A stretch of DNA of 64,000 nt from UBA970 sp049419605 (GCA_049419605.1 JBMSKF010000002.1:47568-111567), one strand, 5' to 3'; positions 1 through 8,870 are shown, counted from the first letter of the stretch. Translations and numbers: made by a program. Notes: a model not told the origin generated them from the sequence alone.

Positions 1-66
1 AGTTAACAATAAACCATAGGCGAGAATCACATAGGTAAGCCAATGTTGCTTGAGGGTTAATTTCAT
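1..66 (-). CDS. N-terminus of a membrane protein, cut by the window edge
   Basis: Only the first 22 codons lie in the window, reading leftwards from an ATG at 64-66. The peptide starts MKLTLKQHWLTYVILAYG and is hydrophobic from about residue 9, so it looks like a first membrane segment or signal anchor. A strong Shine-Dalgarno stretch (AAAGGAGGGG, minus strand) sits just upstream, and a promoter is visible behind it. The family cannot be named from so little sequence. Confidence 0.6.
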   Translation of the reverse strand, partial: MKLTLKQHWLTYVILAYGLLLT

Positions 67-90
67 AAAACCCCTCCTTTTACTTCCATC

Positions 91-118
91 ATTATAAAAC
101 TTAACTATTTTTTTACAA
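91..118 (-). promoter_or_regulatory. Promoter for the truncated leftmost gene
   Basis: On the minus strand TTGTAA (113-118) and TATAAT (91-96) are separated by 16 bases, a good vegetative-sigma promoter. It drives the partial membrane-protein gene and is back-to-back with the rpmE promoter. Confidence 0.6.
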
Positions 119-133
119 ACACGCTCTTTTTCG

Positions 134-162
134 TTGCAACCTTCATAGAAGGATGTTAATAT
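134..162 (+). promoter_or_regulatory. rpmE promoter
   Basis: TTGCAA (134-139) and TAATAT (157-162) are separated by 17 bases. The predicted leader of about 50 nt ends in a GGAAGGGAG Shine-Dalgarno at 202-209 before the rpmE ATG, so this is a conventional leadered gene, unlike many others in the window. Confidence 0.65.
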
Positions 163-218
163 TTCTAAGCACTTACTTTAAATCCAAAAGTGATTTAAGG
201 CGGAAGGGAGCACATCCA

Positions 219-422
219 ATGAAACAAGGCATTCACCCAAACTATAAGCAAGTTAAAGTCACTTGCATTAGCTGCGGTAACACCTTTGAAGCGGGATCGA
301 TTCTAGAAGAAGTTCGGGTTGACACGTGCGCAAACTGCCACCCATTCTTTACTGGTAAAGATCGCAACACCAAGATTGACGGTCGCGTTGATCGCTTCAA
401 CAAACGTTACGCTAAAAAGTAA
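219..422 (+). CDS. rpmE: 50S ribosomal protein L31, zinc-binding form
   Basis: This 67-residue protein is a normal-length L31 of the large ribosomal subunit. The opening MKQGIHPNYKQ is diagnostic. Two CxxC pairs (C16/C19 and C37/C40) mark the zinc-binding (C+) form. The ATG at 219 was preferred to an in-frame ATG at 153 because it matches the family N-terminus and has GGAAGGGAG just upstream. It is monocistronic, with its own promoter and an intrinsic terminator directly downstream. Confidence 0.95.
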   Translation: MKQGIHPNYKQVKVTCISCGNTFEAGSILEEVRVDTCANCHPFFTGKDRNTKIDGRVDRFNKRYAKK

Positions 423-435
423 ATCAAAGTATCAA

Positions 436-470
436 AACCACTTTCTAAGAAGAGAGTGGTTTTTTTCTTT
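436..470 (+). terminator. Intrinsic terminator of rpmE
   Basis: AACCACT (436-442) pairs with AGTGGTT (455-461) and is followed by a T-run. It is one of only two clear intrinsic terminators in the window. The metG -10 box begins at the very end of its T-tract. Confidence 0.8.
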
Positions 471-475
471 ATAAT
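470..475 (+). promoter_or_regulatory. metG -10 box, leaderless type
   Basis: TATAAT ends 7 bases before the metG ATG at 483. No Shine-Dalgarno fits between them, so transcription should start at or next to the ATG. Confidence 0.6.
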
Positions 476-482
476 AAGAATC

Positions 483-2069
483 ATGAAAACAAAATTCTAT
501 ATCACTACTCCGATTTATTATCCTAGTGCAAAATTACACATTGGTCACGCATACTCAACTGTGGTGACGGATGTCTTTGCCCGTTATAAACGTCTAGCAG
601 GTGTTCCCACCTATTTTTTAACTGGCACGGATGAACATGGTCAAAAGATTCAAGAAACTGCAGAAAAGAATCATAAAACTCCTCAACAATTTGTGGATGA
701 TGTTGTGGTCGGTATTAAAGACCTTTGGGCCAAGATGCATATTAGTTACGATGATTTTATTCGCACGACAGAACCACGTCACGAAATTGTTGTTCAACAA
801 ATCTTTAGTCAATTGTTAAAGCAAGACGATATTTATCTTTCTAAGTACCAAGGCTGGTACTGTACATTTTGTGAATCCTTTTGGACGGATACACAAATTG
901 GTGAAGCGAAAGTTTGCCCAGATTGTAAACGAGCCGTTCATCCAGAAGCCGAAGATGCTTATTTCTTTAGAATGAGTAAGTATGCAGATCGCTTAATGGA
1001 TTATTATCAAAAAAATCCTTTATTCATTACTCCAGAATCTCGTAAGAACGAAATGATTAATACGTTTATCAAACCAGGACTTGAAGATCTTTGTGTATCG
1101 CGAACCTCTTTTTCTTGGGGTGTTAAAGTAAAAGAAGATCCACGCCATGTGGTGTATGTTTGGTTAGATGCCCTGACGAATTACATTACCGCACTCGGTT
1201 ATGGCAGTGCGAATCCATCCTTATATGAAAAGTTTTGGAAAGATCCACAATCCGAAGTCATTCATATTGTGGGTAGTGATATTACAAGATTCCACGTTAT
1301 CTATTGGCCCATCTTTTTAATGGCGCTTGGTTTACGTTTACCCGATCGCGTTTTTGCCCATGGATTATTAATGATGAGAGATGCGAAAATGTCGAAATCT
1401 AAAGGAAACGTTATTGACCCTTTACCACTCATGGAAAAATATGGTGTTGATACCGTTCGTTATTATTTGGTGAGAGAAACTGTATTTGGTGGTGATGGTC
1501 AATTTAGTCCAGAGCAATTTGTGGAACGTGTTAACACGGATTTAGCAAATGATTTTGGTAATTTACTCAATAGAACCATTAACATGGTGAATAAATATTT
1601 CCAAGGTGTCGTTCCTGATTACGATGCACCTATTTCAGAATTTGATCGTCAATTGGCTTCTTTGACGAGTCAAACCATTGAAGATTATCAAACCTTGATG
1701 AATCAACTTTTGATTACGGAAGCCTATGCCAAAGTTAACCAATTGGTTGCCCGCGCGAATAAGTATATTGACGAAACGCAACCCTGGAACTTAGCCAAAG
1801 ATCCAAGTAAATTAAAATCTTTGCAAGTCGTGATGCATCAATTGATTTATTCGTTATATGTGGCAGGCACGCTATACCAACCTATTTTGGTTACTACCTC
1901 GGATGCATTCTTTCTTCAACTTGGTGTAAAAGCAAAACCATCTATTCAATCAGCTTCTAACCCCAATGTGGTCAATGGATTAAAACTGAATCCACCAACC
2001 CCACTATTTCCAAGACTAGACCCTTTAATCGAAGTTCCTTTTATTCAATCCACGATTATTAAAAAATAA
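483..2069 (+). CDS. metG: Methionyl-tRNA synthetase
   Basis: Class I aminoacyl-tRNA synthetase that charges tRNA-Met with methionine. The HIGH signature is HIGH at residues 19-22 and the KMSKS loop is intact (AKMSKSKGN). A four-cysteine knuckle (CTFC and CPDC) lies in the connective domain. At 528 residues it ends after the anticodon-binding helical domain and lacks the C-terminal tRNA-binding dimerisation domain of longer bacterial MetG. The ATG at 483 is chosen because the family N-terminus MKTKFYITTPIYYPS begins there; an upstream in-frame GTG/ATG region overlaps the rpmE terminator. It abuts the convergent RyR gene with no spacer. Confidence 0.96.
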   Translation: MKTKFYITTPIYYPSAKLHIGHAYSTVVTDVFARYKRLAGVPTYFLTGTDEHGQKIQETAEKNHKTPQQFVDDVVVGIKDLWAKMHISYDDFIRTTEPRHEIVVQQIFSQLLKQDDIYLSKYQGWYCTFCESFWTDTQIGEAKVCPDCKRAVHPEAEDAYFFRMSKYADRLMDYYQKNPLFITPESRKNEMINTFIKPGLEDLCVSRTSFSWGVKVKEDPRHVVYVWLDALTNYITALGYGSANPSLYEKFWKDPQSEVIHIVGSDITRFHVIYWPIFLMALGLRLPDRVFAHGLLMMRDAKMSKSKGNVIDPLPLMEKYGVDTVRYYLVRETVFGGDGQFSPEQFVERVNTDLANDFGNLLNRTINMVNKYFQGVVPDYDAPISEFDRQLASLTSQTIEDYQTLMNQLLITEAYAKVNQLVARANKYIDETQPWNLAKDPSKLKSLQVVMHQLIYSLYVAGTLYQPILVTTSDAFFLQLGVKAKPSIQSASNPNVVNGLKLNPPTPLFPRLDPLIEVPFIQSTIIKK

Positions 2070-4172
2070 CTAAGATTTGATTTTACTCTCTATATTACTT
2101 GTATCGATGATTGGCATCTCAATGGTGCGATTGTTTTTCTCATCAATGGTGTCTACCACACTAAATGGTGTGTTTTGAATAATTTGATACAAGTGATCCA
2201 TCGTGTGGAAGTAAGGATAAATTAAATCTGCATCCGAGAAACTAAATTCCAAGTCGTGCACTAATTTTTCGTGTAATTCAAATAAACCTTCAAAGGACGT
2301 TAAACGTGCATCTTTTTTGAGTTGATGATCCACATAATGCTTTGTCATCACCATTTCTTCAATGCTCATAGGAATGTAACCTTGGGTCATTTGATTCGCG
2401 GTCCAACGCAAGTGTTCTTGGCGAGCAAGCAAGTTACGAATTTTTTTCGCAACCGGTTTATATCGGTTAAGGTCTGCATCATTCTTGGCGCGGGGATGAA
2501 CTTGATGGAATCGAGATTGTTCATCTTCATCATATCGTTTCATGAATTTATTTTCTGATAAACCCTTGGGTTGTGGTGCTAAATCTAACCCCATTAAATT
2601 TAATTTAAAACGAAGACTGATAGCCTCATAGAGTAAGTTTTCTTTTTCTTGCGAAAGCAATGTATCAAAGGGTTTATTTGGATTGAGAGAAGCGTGTATG
2701 TTTTTTGCGATTTGAGTAAACACTGGATTGATAATTTGATTTAACGAATAACCATAATCACCAAAACCAAACGCAATCACACTAGGGTGTTTAAATAATT
2801 GACTGGTTTGTTGATAGTCTCGATTGAGGATTTGTACAAAGATTTGAAACTTTTGTAATCGTTTTTCGATTATCCAACTCAGAACTTGTTGAAGCACTCT
2901 GAGATTGGTGACATCGTCATCAAAGGCTACAACGAAGATTTGATAGTCATCATTTTTGGAAAGACTTGATGACACCACATCTAGATAACGACTATCTTGA
3001 AAAGTTGTGTTGATGGTTTTTGTTTCTGCAGAAAGCGGTGGCAATGGTAAATAGTCACGTTTTTGGATGGAAGGAACTGCAAAGGTTTTGATCGTGCCAC
3101 CATTGACTAACGGATCGCGGTATATGTGGTAAGTGATAGGAGGATTTGCATAGTTGGTAAATTCTTTTCCGAAGAATTTCGACGCTTTGGGTGGGAATTG
3201 ATTGGTGACAAAGAGATGACGATAAATTTCTTCGTTGGTTTGACCAAATCCTAGTAAATGATATTTAATGCTGACGTCTTCCAAAGTCGCTTTTTCAAAG
3301 TTAATCATCGTCTTTGGTAAATAAGAAGTTAATGGATACTCAAGAACAAGTTGCTGTGCAATTAATTGGTGGTAAGAGAAAAATCTAATTTTTTGTTTTT
3401 CCTGACTAAAAGATTCGTAAATAGGGAGATGTTGTTTATCTTGATATAACAGATAACTTTTTAATTTGCTGTTGGGGTTTTGTTGATAATATCGATTGAG
3501 CTTTTCCACCAACGCCATCACGTCTGTATCTTTGGTTAATAAACTGACCAGTGTGGTTTCTTGTTGTTTAGAGCCGATTAACGATTCTAGTTTTTGGCTA
3601 GACACATCGAAATTGGTAAAACCAGGTTTAAAAGCATACTTTGTATTGATTTCTTTGTTTGTTAATAATGCTTTAGGTAACGCCACATTAATGAGTTTTG
3701 TGTGGCGGTTTTTCTTAGCTTCCTTTTCAAATGACTTCAAGAGATAAGTTAATTTATCATCATCCGCTAAAACTAAATAATGGGGTCGTTGTTGGATGAG
3801 AAAGAATCTCATTTTTAAAGCGAGATTATTAAAAAATACTGCAAAAATTAAAATATATGTGTAGCCAAATCCGATGACATGGATTGCATAGGCTGACAAA
3901 AGAAAGAGTAAGTCGTTATTGATACGATTACTAATTTCAGTGGTACGAAAGATTCCCCTTAAGATTGCGGTCGTATTACCGAAAGCTTTAAGGACCAAAT
4001 CCACCGTGTTTAATGTTTCTCCATTTCCAATTAATCCATAAGTGTAAAGGGCAACACCAAGGACAATCACACCTAAAAAGAAGTGAAATTTATATTTGGC
4101 GAGATCAAGATAGATCATCGCACCAATCAACCCCAATGTTCCAATAAATAACAATAAAGAAATAAAGTCCAT
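2070..4172 (-). CDS. Membrane protein with tandem nucleotide-binding-like regions and a C-terminal RyR domain
   Basis: A 700-residue protein. About three hydrophobic segments lie in the first 125 residues, followed by two Rossmann-like stretches (HYLVLADDD, and KYHLLGFGQTNEE, resembling TrkA-N/RCK). Near residues 570-635 is a ryanodine-receptor-repeat domain with the hallmark ARQEHLRWTANQMTQGY. RyR domains in prokaryotes are known beside TrkA-N-type domains and are thought to sense nucleotide-like ligands; the ligand here is unknown. The start at 4172 is chosen because its ATG overlaps the upstream stop codon (TAATG), implying translational coupling to the tail-anchored partner. It could be a ligand-gated channel-like regulator; that is inference. 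Confidence 0.7.
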   Translation of the reverse strand: MDFISLLLFIGTLGLIGAMIYLDLAKYKFHFFLGVIVLGVALYTYGLIGNGETLNTVDLVLKAFGNTTAILRGIFRTTEISNRINNDLLFLLSAYAIHVIGFGYTYILIFAVFFNNLALKMRFFLIQQRPHYLVLADDDKLTYLLKSFEKEAKKNRHTKLINVALPKALLTNKEINTKYAFKPGFTNFDVSSQKLESLIGSKQQETTLVSLLTKDTDVMALVEKLNRYYQQNPNSKLKSYLLYQDKQHLPIYESFSQEKQKIRFFSYHQLIAQQLVLEYPLTSYLPKTMINFEKATLEDVSIKYHLLGFGQTNEEIYRHLFVTNQFPPKASKFFGKEFTNYANPPITYHIYRDPLVNGGTIKTFAVPSIQKRDYLPLPPLSAETKTINTTFQDSRYLDVVSSSLSKNDDYQIFVVAFDDDVTNLRVLQQVLSWIIEKRLQKFQIFVQILNRDYQQTSQLFKHPSVIAFGFGDYGYSLNQIINPVFTQIAKNIHASLNPNKPFDTLLSQEKENLLYEAISLRFKLNLMGLDLAPQPKGLSENKFMKRYDEDEQSRFHQVHPRAKNDADLNRYKPVAKKIRNLLARQEHLRWTANQMTQGYIPMSIEEMVMTKHYVDHQLKKDARLTSFEGLFELHEKLVHDLEFSFSDADLIYPYFHTMDHLYQIIQNTPFSVVDTIDEKNNRTIEMPIIDTSNIESKIKS

Positions 4173-5479
4173 TATTGAATCCACCCCGCAATTTGGACAC
4201 CCAAATATATTAATAAACCAGCAACAAGTAGAACCACCAATAACTTCCAGTGCGTAAAGATCCAACGAACAATCTTATAAATAAAGCCCGTTGCTCCAAA
4301 AATAAATTTGATAGGGGTTGCGATGACCTTACCCATGGTTTTAAGTAACATCATTAAACGATGCCGAACTCTCGGTAATCTTGCTTTCTTATCTGATTCG
4401 TAAACCAAACTTAGAACTGGCACTGCGTAACGATGACCTTTTTCTTGATACGTTAAATGATAAATCCTCACTTTGGATAAGGTTGTTTCTTCATAGTCAT
4501 AATCTGTTCCGTTTGACCTTTGAAGCGTGGCTTGGCTATAGCGATAACCAAATTTAGGTCCAATAACAAGGACATAAGTAAAGTTATGGGTTTGTTTTTC
4601 TTTGAGTTTTACTTGATCATTAATTTTATAAATGGATTGATAACGGTATTGTTTGTAAGAGAAGAAGTTTTGGATTAAATTCCAATCTGATTTTTCACCC
4701 GTTTCAATTTTACGTGGCTCTTTTGCAATGGTTTCTTTTTTTTCTAGAGTAAACGTTTCCCCGTCTAAAGTAGGATCAACGTCAGTGGTATTGGTGACTT
4801 TTTTCGCTTGATAAACATACCGACTTTCTTGATAATTAACCTTCATTTCAACGATATCTTCAGGAACAAAATATTTTTTTTGTTTTGTGTCAAAAAGGTT
4901 AAAGGCAACATAATATAGTTTGGTTGCCTTTGCTTTTAAGGATGAAATATCGCGATAAAAAAAAGGTCGACCTAATAAATCTTCAACTTTGTTTTGGACT
5001 GTCGACATGTCAATTATGTCGTAAAGCAATTCACCTTCTAGTTGGGTTTGAAAATATTTTTTTGAATCATAATAATACTGATCGTTTAAGATTCCAAAGA
5101 TATGCTCTTCTTTCACTGTTGATGTGGTTCTTTTTAACACATCATCAATAAATACATATTCGGAAATATCAAGCTTACCCGGTTTAAACGGAGCAGGGAT
5201 AACATATTTATGAACAAAACCTTCCTCGTCTTGTATTTGAACACCATAACGATGTTTATTGATCACTATTTCTGTTAAATACTGACCACTTTGAGGTAAA
5301 TAAAAAAAGATGACCAATTCTTTTTTGTTTTCAAATAAACCTAAGATCGTTGCATGGATTAGTGAGGCTTTGGTGTCGCGATATTTTTTTAAATCTAAAT
5401 TGATTAGCAAAGCATCTTCAATTAAAGGAGAGTAACGATCCAATTTAAATTTGTTGAGAAGGATAGTTTCGTCTTTCAT
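4172..5479 (-). CDS. Uncharacterised tail-anchored membrane protein, partner of the RyR protein
   Basis: I do not recognise a named family in this 435-residue protein. Most of it is polar and predicted soluble, with an aromatic-rich middle region (KQYRYQSIYKI, GYRYSQATL). A basic helical region (about 370-410) is followed by a single membrane segment at about 412-432, ending GVQIAGWIQ. It therefore looks like a cytosolic protein anchored by its C-terminus. It is the first gene of a two-gene unit and overlaps the RyR-domain gene by one base. A TATAAT ends 6 bases before its ATG with no Shine-Dalgarno. Confidence 0.6.
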   Translation of the reverse strand: MKDETILLNKFKLDRYSPLIEDALLINLDLKKYRDTKASLIHATILGLFENKKELVIFFYLPQSGQYLTEIVINKHRYGVQIQDEEGFVHKYVIPAPFKPGKLDISEYVFIDDVLKRTTSTVKEEHIFGILNDQYYYDSKKYFQTQLEGELLYDIIDMSTVQNKVEDLLGRPFFYRDISSLKAKATKLYYVAFNLFDTKQKKYFVPEDIVEMKVNYQESRYVYQAKKVTNTTDVDPTLDGETFTLEKKETIAKEPRKIETGEKSDWNLIQNFFSYKQYRYQSIYKINDQVKLKEKQTHNFTYVLVIGPKFGYRYSQATLQRSNGTDYDYEETTLSKVRIYHLTYQEKGHRYAVPVLSLVYESDKKARLPRVRHRLMMLLKTMGKVIATPIKFIFGATGFIYKIVRWIFTHWKLLVVLLVAGLLIYLGVQIAGWIQ

Positions 5480-5485
5480 GCTTTT

Positions 5486-5491
5486 ATTATA
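5486..5491 (-). promoter_or_regulatory. -10 box of the RyR two-gene unit, leaderless type
   Basis: Minus-strand TATAAT ends 6 bases before the ATG at 5479, with no Shine-Dalgarno between. No convincing -35 is visible. Confidence 0.55.
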
Positions 5492-5555
5492 CTCGATTCA
5501 ATCTTGCAAAAATTCTTAATTATTGACAATTTAATTAAAAAAATAGACTACTCGT

Positions 5556-5573
5556 TATAATGAATAAGAGGTG
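5556..5573 (+). promoter_or_regulatory. -10 box plus SD for the esterase gene (minimal leader)
   Basis: TATAAT at 5556-5561 predicts a start near 5568, which is where the Shine-Dalgarno AAGAGGTG (5566-5573) lies. The leader is just long enough to carry the SD. Confidence 0.5.
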
Positions 5574-5576
5574 TTT

Positions 5577-6308
5577 ATGAAACTATATCAACATTCAAAA
5601 AACTTTATTGAGATTGCTTGGCAAGACCAACAACCAAGGCCATTCTTGCTTATTCTTCCTGGTGGTGGATATGAATACACCTCCTGGCGAGAAGCCCAAC
5701 CCGTTGTAAATGCTTTTGCTAGCGAATCCTATCACACCGGAATCTATTATTACCGAGAAGAAAAACTCCTTCACCCACACACCCACATTGAAGCAAAAGA
5801 ATTGATTGAACAATTAAGAAAAGATCCCCGAGTCAATAAAATTTATCTTGTTGGTTTTTCTGCAGGTGGACACTTTGCTGCAACCATCATGACTTATTAT
5901 CCACACTTGGTGAATGCTGGGGTGCTAGCCTATGCGCCCATTACCTCCGACATTAAATACCGACATCTAGGATCTTTAATGAATTTATTGGGACCCGATA
6001 TTACTAAAGAAAAAGCCGCTGAGGTTTCTTTAGATTTACACGTGACAAAGGAAACCCCACCATGTTTTATTTTTCACACACAAGATGATGCGATAGTCCA
6101 TGTTGAAAATGCTCTGATGTTTGCGGAAGCACTTAGAAAGAACAAAGTTCCGTTCGCCCTTCATGTTTACCCAGAAGGTTTACACGGCTTCTCAGTAGGA
6201 AGTGACGATGTTGCTTATAGCGAATACTCATTAGAAGAATTCCAGCAACGATTTGCTTACATGAAAGAATGGGTTGAACTCGCAAAGAAGTTTTTACGTA
6301 GATATTAG
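5577..6308 (+). CDS. Alpha/beta hydrolase (esterase, BD-FAE-like)
   Basis: A 243-residue serine hydrolase likely to cleave carboxyl esters, perhaps acetyl esters on carbohydrates. An oxyanion-hole motif LPGGGYEYTSW is near residue 25, the nucleophile elbow is GFSAGGH near residue 95, the acid is probably in HTQDDAIV and the histidine in EGLHGFSVG. There is no signal peptide, so it is cytoplasmic. ATG 5577 is preferred over an in-frame GTG at 5571 because the SD AAGAGGTG is correctly spaced. Its stop overlaps the convergent TM2 gene by 4 bases. Substrate not predictable. Confidence 0.8.
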   Translation: MKLYQHSKNFIEIAWQDQQPRPFLLILPGGGYEYTSWREAQPVVNAFASESYHTGIYYYREEKLLHPHTHIEAKELIEQLRKDPRVNKIYLVGFSAGGHFAATIMTYYPHLVNAGVLAYAPITSDIKYRHLGSLMNLLGPDITKEKAAEVSLDLHVTKETPPCFIFHTQDDAIVHVENALMFAEALRKNKVPFALHVYPEGLHGFSVGSDDVAYSEYSLEEFQQRFAYMKEWVELAKKFLRRY

Positions 6309-6724
6309 TCCTTAAACTTCACGCCGTTCGCATCACGATTGATCTCACCAGTGAAAATTTGAATACCTTCAATAAAAGCCCATAACCAAGAAATAATCGG
6401 TCCGATAAACAAGATAGAACCCACCGTACTTAAAATTAACTGAATAATGCCGCGTTGTGTGTATCCTAAATAAAAATTATGTATACCTAACCCACCAACA
6501 AAGATAGCAAGCAAACCTGCAACTAGTTTTGATTTCGGTTCTTGCATCGGGTTTGGATTAGGATTACTTTCAGTCGATTGTTGACGTTTAACATCCTTTT
6601 CATCCATCACTTCTGGTTGAATTGGTTTTTCTTTGTTTTGAAATGGATTGTTCATGTCCGCGCCACACCAACCACAAAACTTGGTTTTATCTTGGGTTTC
6701 TCTACCACATTTTGGACATTTCAT
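6305..6724 (-). CDS. Zinc-ribbon plus TM2 domain membrane protein
   Basis: A 139-residue protein with an N-terminal zinc ribbon (C3/C6 and C17/C20, MKCPKCG and FCGWCG), a polar linker rich in Asn/Pro, and a TM2 domain at about residues 66-125 (GGLGIHNFYLGYTQRG) forming two membrane segments. The function of TM2 proteins in bacteria is unsettled. The start has AGAGGTA a few bases upstream. It shares a promoter patch with the divergent EEP gene. Confidence 0.8.
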   Translation of the reverse strand: MKCPKCGRETQDKTKFCGWCGADMNNPFQNKEKPIQPEVMDEKDVKRQQSTESNPNPNPMQEPKSKLVAGLLAIFVGGLGIHNFYLGYTQRGIIQLILSTVGSILFIGPIISWLWAFIEGIQIFTGEINRDANGVKFKD

Positions 6725-6743
6725 TCTAAGTACCTCTACACAA

Positions 6744-6751
6744 AGTATAAT
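6744..6751. promoter_or_regulatory. Overlapping divergent -10 boxes
   Basis: Plus-strand TATAAT (6746-6751) precedes the EEP gene by 8 bases without an SD. Minus-strand TATACT (6744-6749) serves the TM2 gene, whose SD (6731-6737) begins at about the predicted transcription start. The two -10 elements share four base pairs, so polymerase cannot occupy both at once. Confidence 0.5.
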
Positions 6752-6759
6752 ATGAATGC

Positions 6760-7503
6760 ATGCAAATCAAAGTGATGACTTTTAATCTCAGAATTGATGT
6801 ACCTGTCGATGGACCTCATCAATGGCGATTTCGCATTACCTCAGTTCTTGCCATGATTGAAAAACATAACCCCGATATCTTAATGCTTCAAGAAACGACA
6901 CCCGCCATGCTTGCAGATATCAAACAATTAGAAAATAAATACGGCTATTATTACATGGGTCGCAATCAAGATTTACAAGGTGAAGGTTGTCCGATTTATT
7001 ACAAAAAACAAGACTATCGCATTAAAGCAGCTGATACCATTTGGTTAAGTCAAACTCCAAGAACCCCTGGATCAATGGATCCTGAAGAAGGTTTTCCAAG
7101 AATTGCATCAATGATCGTTTTGCAACACACCGATGGAAAACTATTACGTTTCTTGAACACCCATTTAGCTTATCGTTCTTCGAGAGCAAAAGATATCAAT
7201 CTAAAAGTTTTATTTGATTTCATACAATCCTTTCCAGAAAGAATCCCAACCATTTTGGGTGGAGATTTTAATGAAGATGCAGCTAAAATTAAAAAGTATA
7301 TGCCGCGCGATTTACAATTTGCACCGTCTTTAGATTTAGGTAATACATATCATGAATTCAAAGGTGGAAATGGTATTTCCCAAATTGATTACCTCCTTTA
7401 TCAAGAAGGTTTACAATCGAAAGATGTGGTGGTTGATCGTAGTCAATTCTTTCAACAATTACCATCTGACCATTATCCGGTCATAGGAGTCTTTACATTA
7501 TGA
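6760..7503 (+). CDS. Endonuclease/exonuclease/phosphatase family hydrolase
   Basis: A 247-residue metal-dependent phosphoesterase of the EEP fold. Visible motifs in order: TFNLRI near the start, LQETTP, LNTHLAY, GGDFNED, a QIDYLLY strand and the C-terminal SDHYPV. No signal peptide, so it is cytoplasmic. The family acts on nucleic acids, nucleotides, phospholipid or sugar phosphates and the substrate cannot be told here. It heads a run with the rRNA methylase gene (ATGA overlap) and appears leaderless. Confidence 0.85.
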   Translation: MQIKVMTFNLRIDVPVDGPHQWRFRITSVLAMIEKHNPDILMLQETTPAMLADIKQLENKYGYYYMGRNQDLQGEGCPIYYKKQDYRIKAADTIWLSQTPRTPGSMDPEEGFPRIASMIVLQHTDGKLLRFLNTHLAYRSSRAKDINLKVLFDFIQSFPERIPTILGGDFNEDAAKIKKYMPRDLQFAPSLDLGNTYHEFKGGNGISQIDYLLYQEGLQSKDVVVDRSQFFQQLPSDHYPVIGVFTL

Positions 7504-8870
7504 ACTCAAGTCGTCACATCAAAGGCGTTTGTATCGACTATACCCATGATGGCAAGGGTGTTGTTAAACACGAAGGTTTACCAATCTTTGTCCCATATTT
7601 ACTCATGGGAGAAGAAGCGGAAATTCTTATTACCAATAATCGTGGAAAGTATGCAGAAGGAAAAATTACCAAACGGTTAACCACGTCACCGCAACGTGTC
7701 ACTCCACCTTGCCAATATTATGAAGTGTGTGGTGGATGCCAACTTCAACACCTTTCTTATCAAGAACAACTAAAGATGAAAAAGATGAGGGTGGCAGAAG
7801 TCTTAAGGCGCATGGGTGATTATAACGGTAAAGTCGATGACATCATTCCTAGTGATAAACCACTTCATTATCGCAACAAAGTTCAATTTCCTTTTGGTCA
7901 TGATGAACGTGGCAACTTAATCGCCGGACTATATCAACAAGGTAGCCATCGCATTATTGACATTGATGAATGTTTAATTGAAAACACAGAAGCTGATCAA
8001 ATCGTTCGCTTAGTCAAAAAACTTTGTATTGAACATCATATTGAAGCGTACGATCAAAAATATCGTAAAGGATTTATGCGACATGTGATGGTAAGAAAAG
8101 GGATTGTTACCAATCAACTGATGGTGGTGCTCGTCACCGGTAAAATAAATTTTCCCGAAAGAAAAATCTTTGTTGATGCGCTTTTAAAAGCTTTTCCCAA
8201 TATTCGTACGATTGTGCAAAACATTAATCCTGAATTTACCGATGTGGTCTTGGGATATCGTGAACATATTTTATTTGGAGATGGATTTATTGAAGACGAA
8301 TTATCCGGGCTTAAATTTAAGATTGCTGCAAAATCCTTTTTCCAAGTCAATCCATTCCAAACCGAAAAACTTTATGCTCGAGCATTATCGATTGCAAATC
8401 TCACCCCAACGGATGTTGTGCTGGATGCATACTCTGGGGTTGGTACGATTACCTTATTAGCGGCAAAACAAGCCAAACATGTTACCGGTGTTGAGATTGT
8501 TAGAGACGCGGTGTTGAATGCTATTGAAAACGCTAAGTTAAATGAAATAAGAAATGTTTCGTTCATAGAGGCGGATGCTGCACCTTATCTTGTGGAGCGA
8601 GCTGCAAAAGGAAAGACCTATGATGTTTTATTTGTGGATCCACCTCGAAATGGTTGTGAAGAGGGGTTCCTTAGATCGGTGAAAGTTATTAAACCAAAAC
8701 GATTTGTTTATATTTCGTGTGAGCCTTCTTCGCTTGCAAGAGATATCAAATATTTATCTGATACTTATGAAGTAAAGTATGTTCAGCCTGTTGATATGTT
8801 TTCGCAAACCTATCATGTTGAAACCGTCGTATTACTAACATTAAAAAATGAAATTTCACAAACCTCATAA
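7500..8870 (+). CDS. 23S rRNA uracil-5-methyltransferase (RlmD/RlmCD type)
   Basis: A 456-residue RumA/TrmA-family methylase that makes m5U in RNA with SAM. It has an N-terminal TRAM-like region, an iron-sulfur cysteine cluster (C71, C77, C80 in CGGC, with a fourth Cys in IDECLIEN), then the methylase domain: DAYSGVGTITL for SAM binding, DPPRNGC and the catalytic YISCEPSS loop. Domain order and length fit the Bacillus RlmCD type, which methylates two 23S rRNA positions. The start overlaps the upstream stop by 4 bases (ATGA). Which uridines are modified is not readable from sequence. Confidence 0.9.
   Translation: MNSSRHIKGVCIDYTHDGKGVVKHEGLPIFVPYLLMGEEAEILITNNRGKYAEGKITKRLTTSPQRVTPPCQYYEVCGGCQLQHLSYQEQLKMKKMRVAEVLRRMGDYNGKVDDIIPSDKPLHYRNKVQFPFGHDERGNLIAGLYQQGSHRIIDIDECLIENTEADQIVRLVKKLCIEHHIEAYDQKYRKGFMRHVMVRKGIVTNQLMVVLVTGKINFPERKIFVDALLKAFPNIRTIVQNINPEFTDVVLGYREHILFGDGFIEDELSGLKFKIAAKSFFQVNPFQTEKLYARALSIANLTPTDVVLDAYSGVGTITLLAAKQAKHVTGVEIVRDAVLNAIENAKLNEIRNVSFIEADAAPYLVERAAKGKTYDVLFVDPPRNGCEEGFLRSVKVIKPKRFVYISCEPSSLARDIKYLSDTYEVKYVQPVDMFSQTYHVETVVLLTLKNEISQTS

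Noticed and set aside
153..218. Upstream in-frame extension of rpmE
   Set aside because: It overlaps the -10 region of the rpmE promoter, lacks family similarity, and the SD fits ATG 219.
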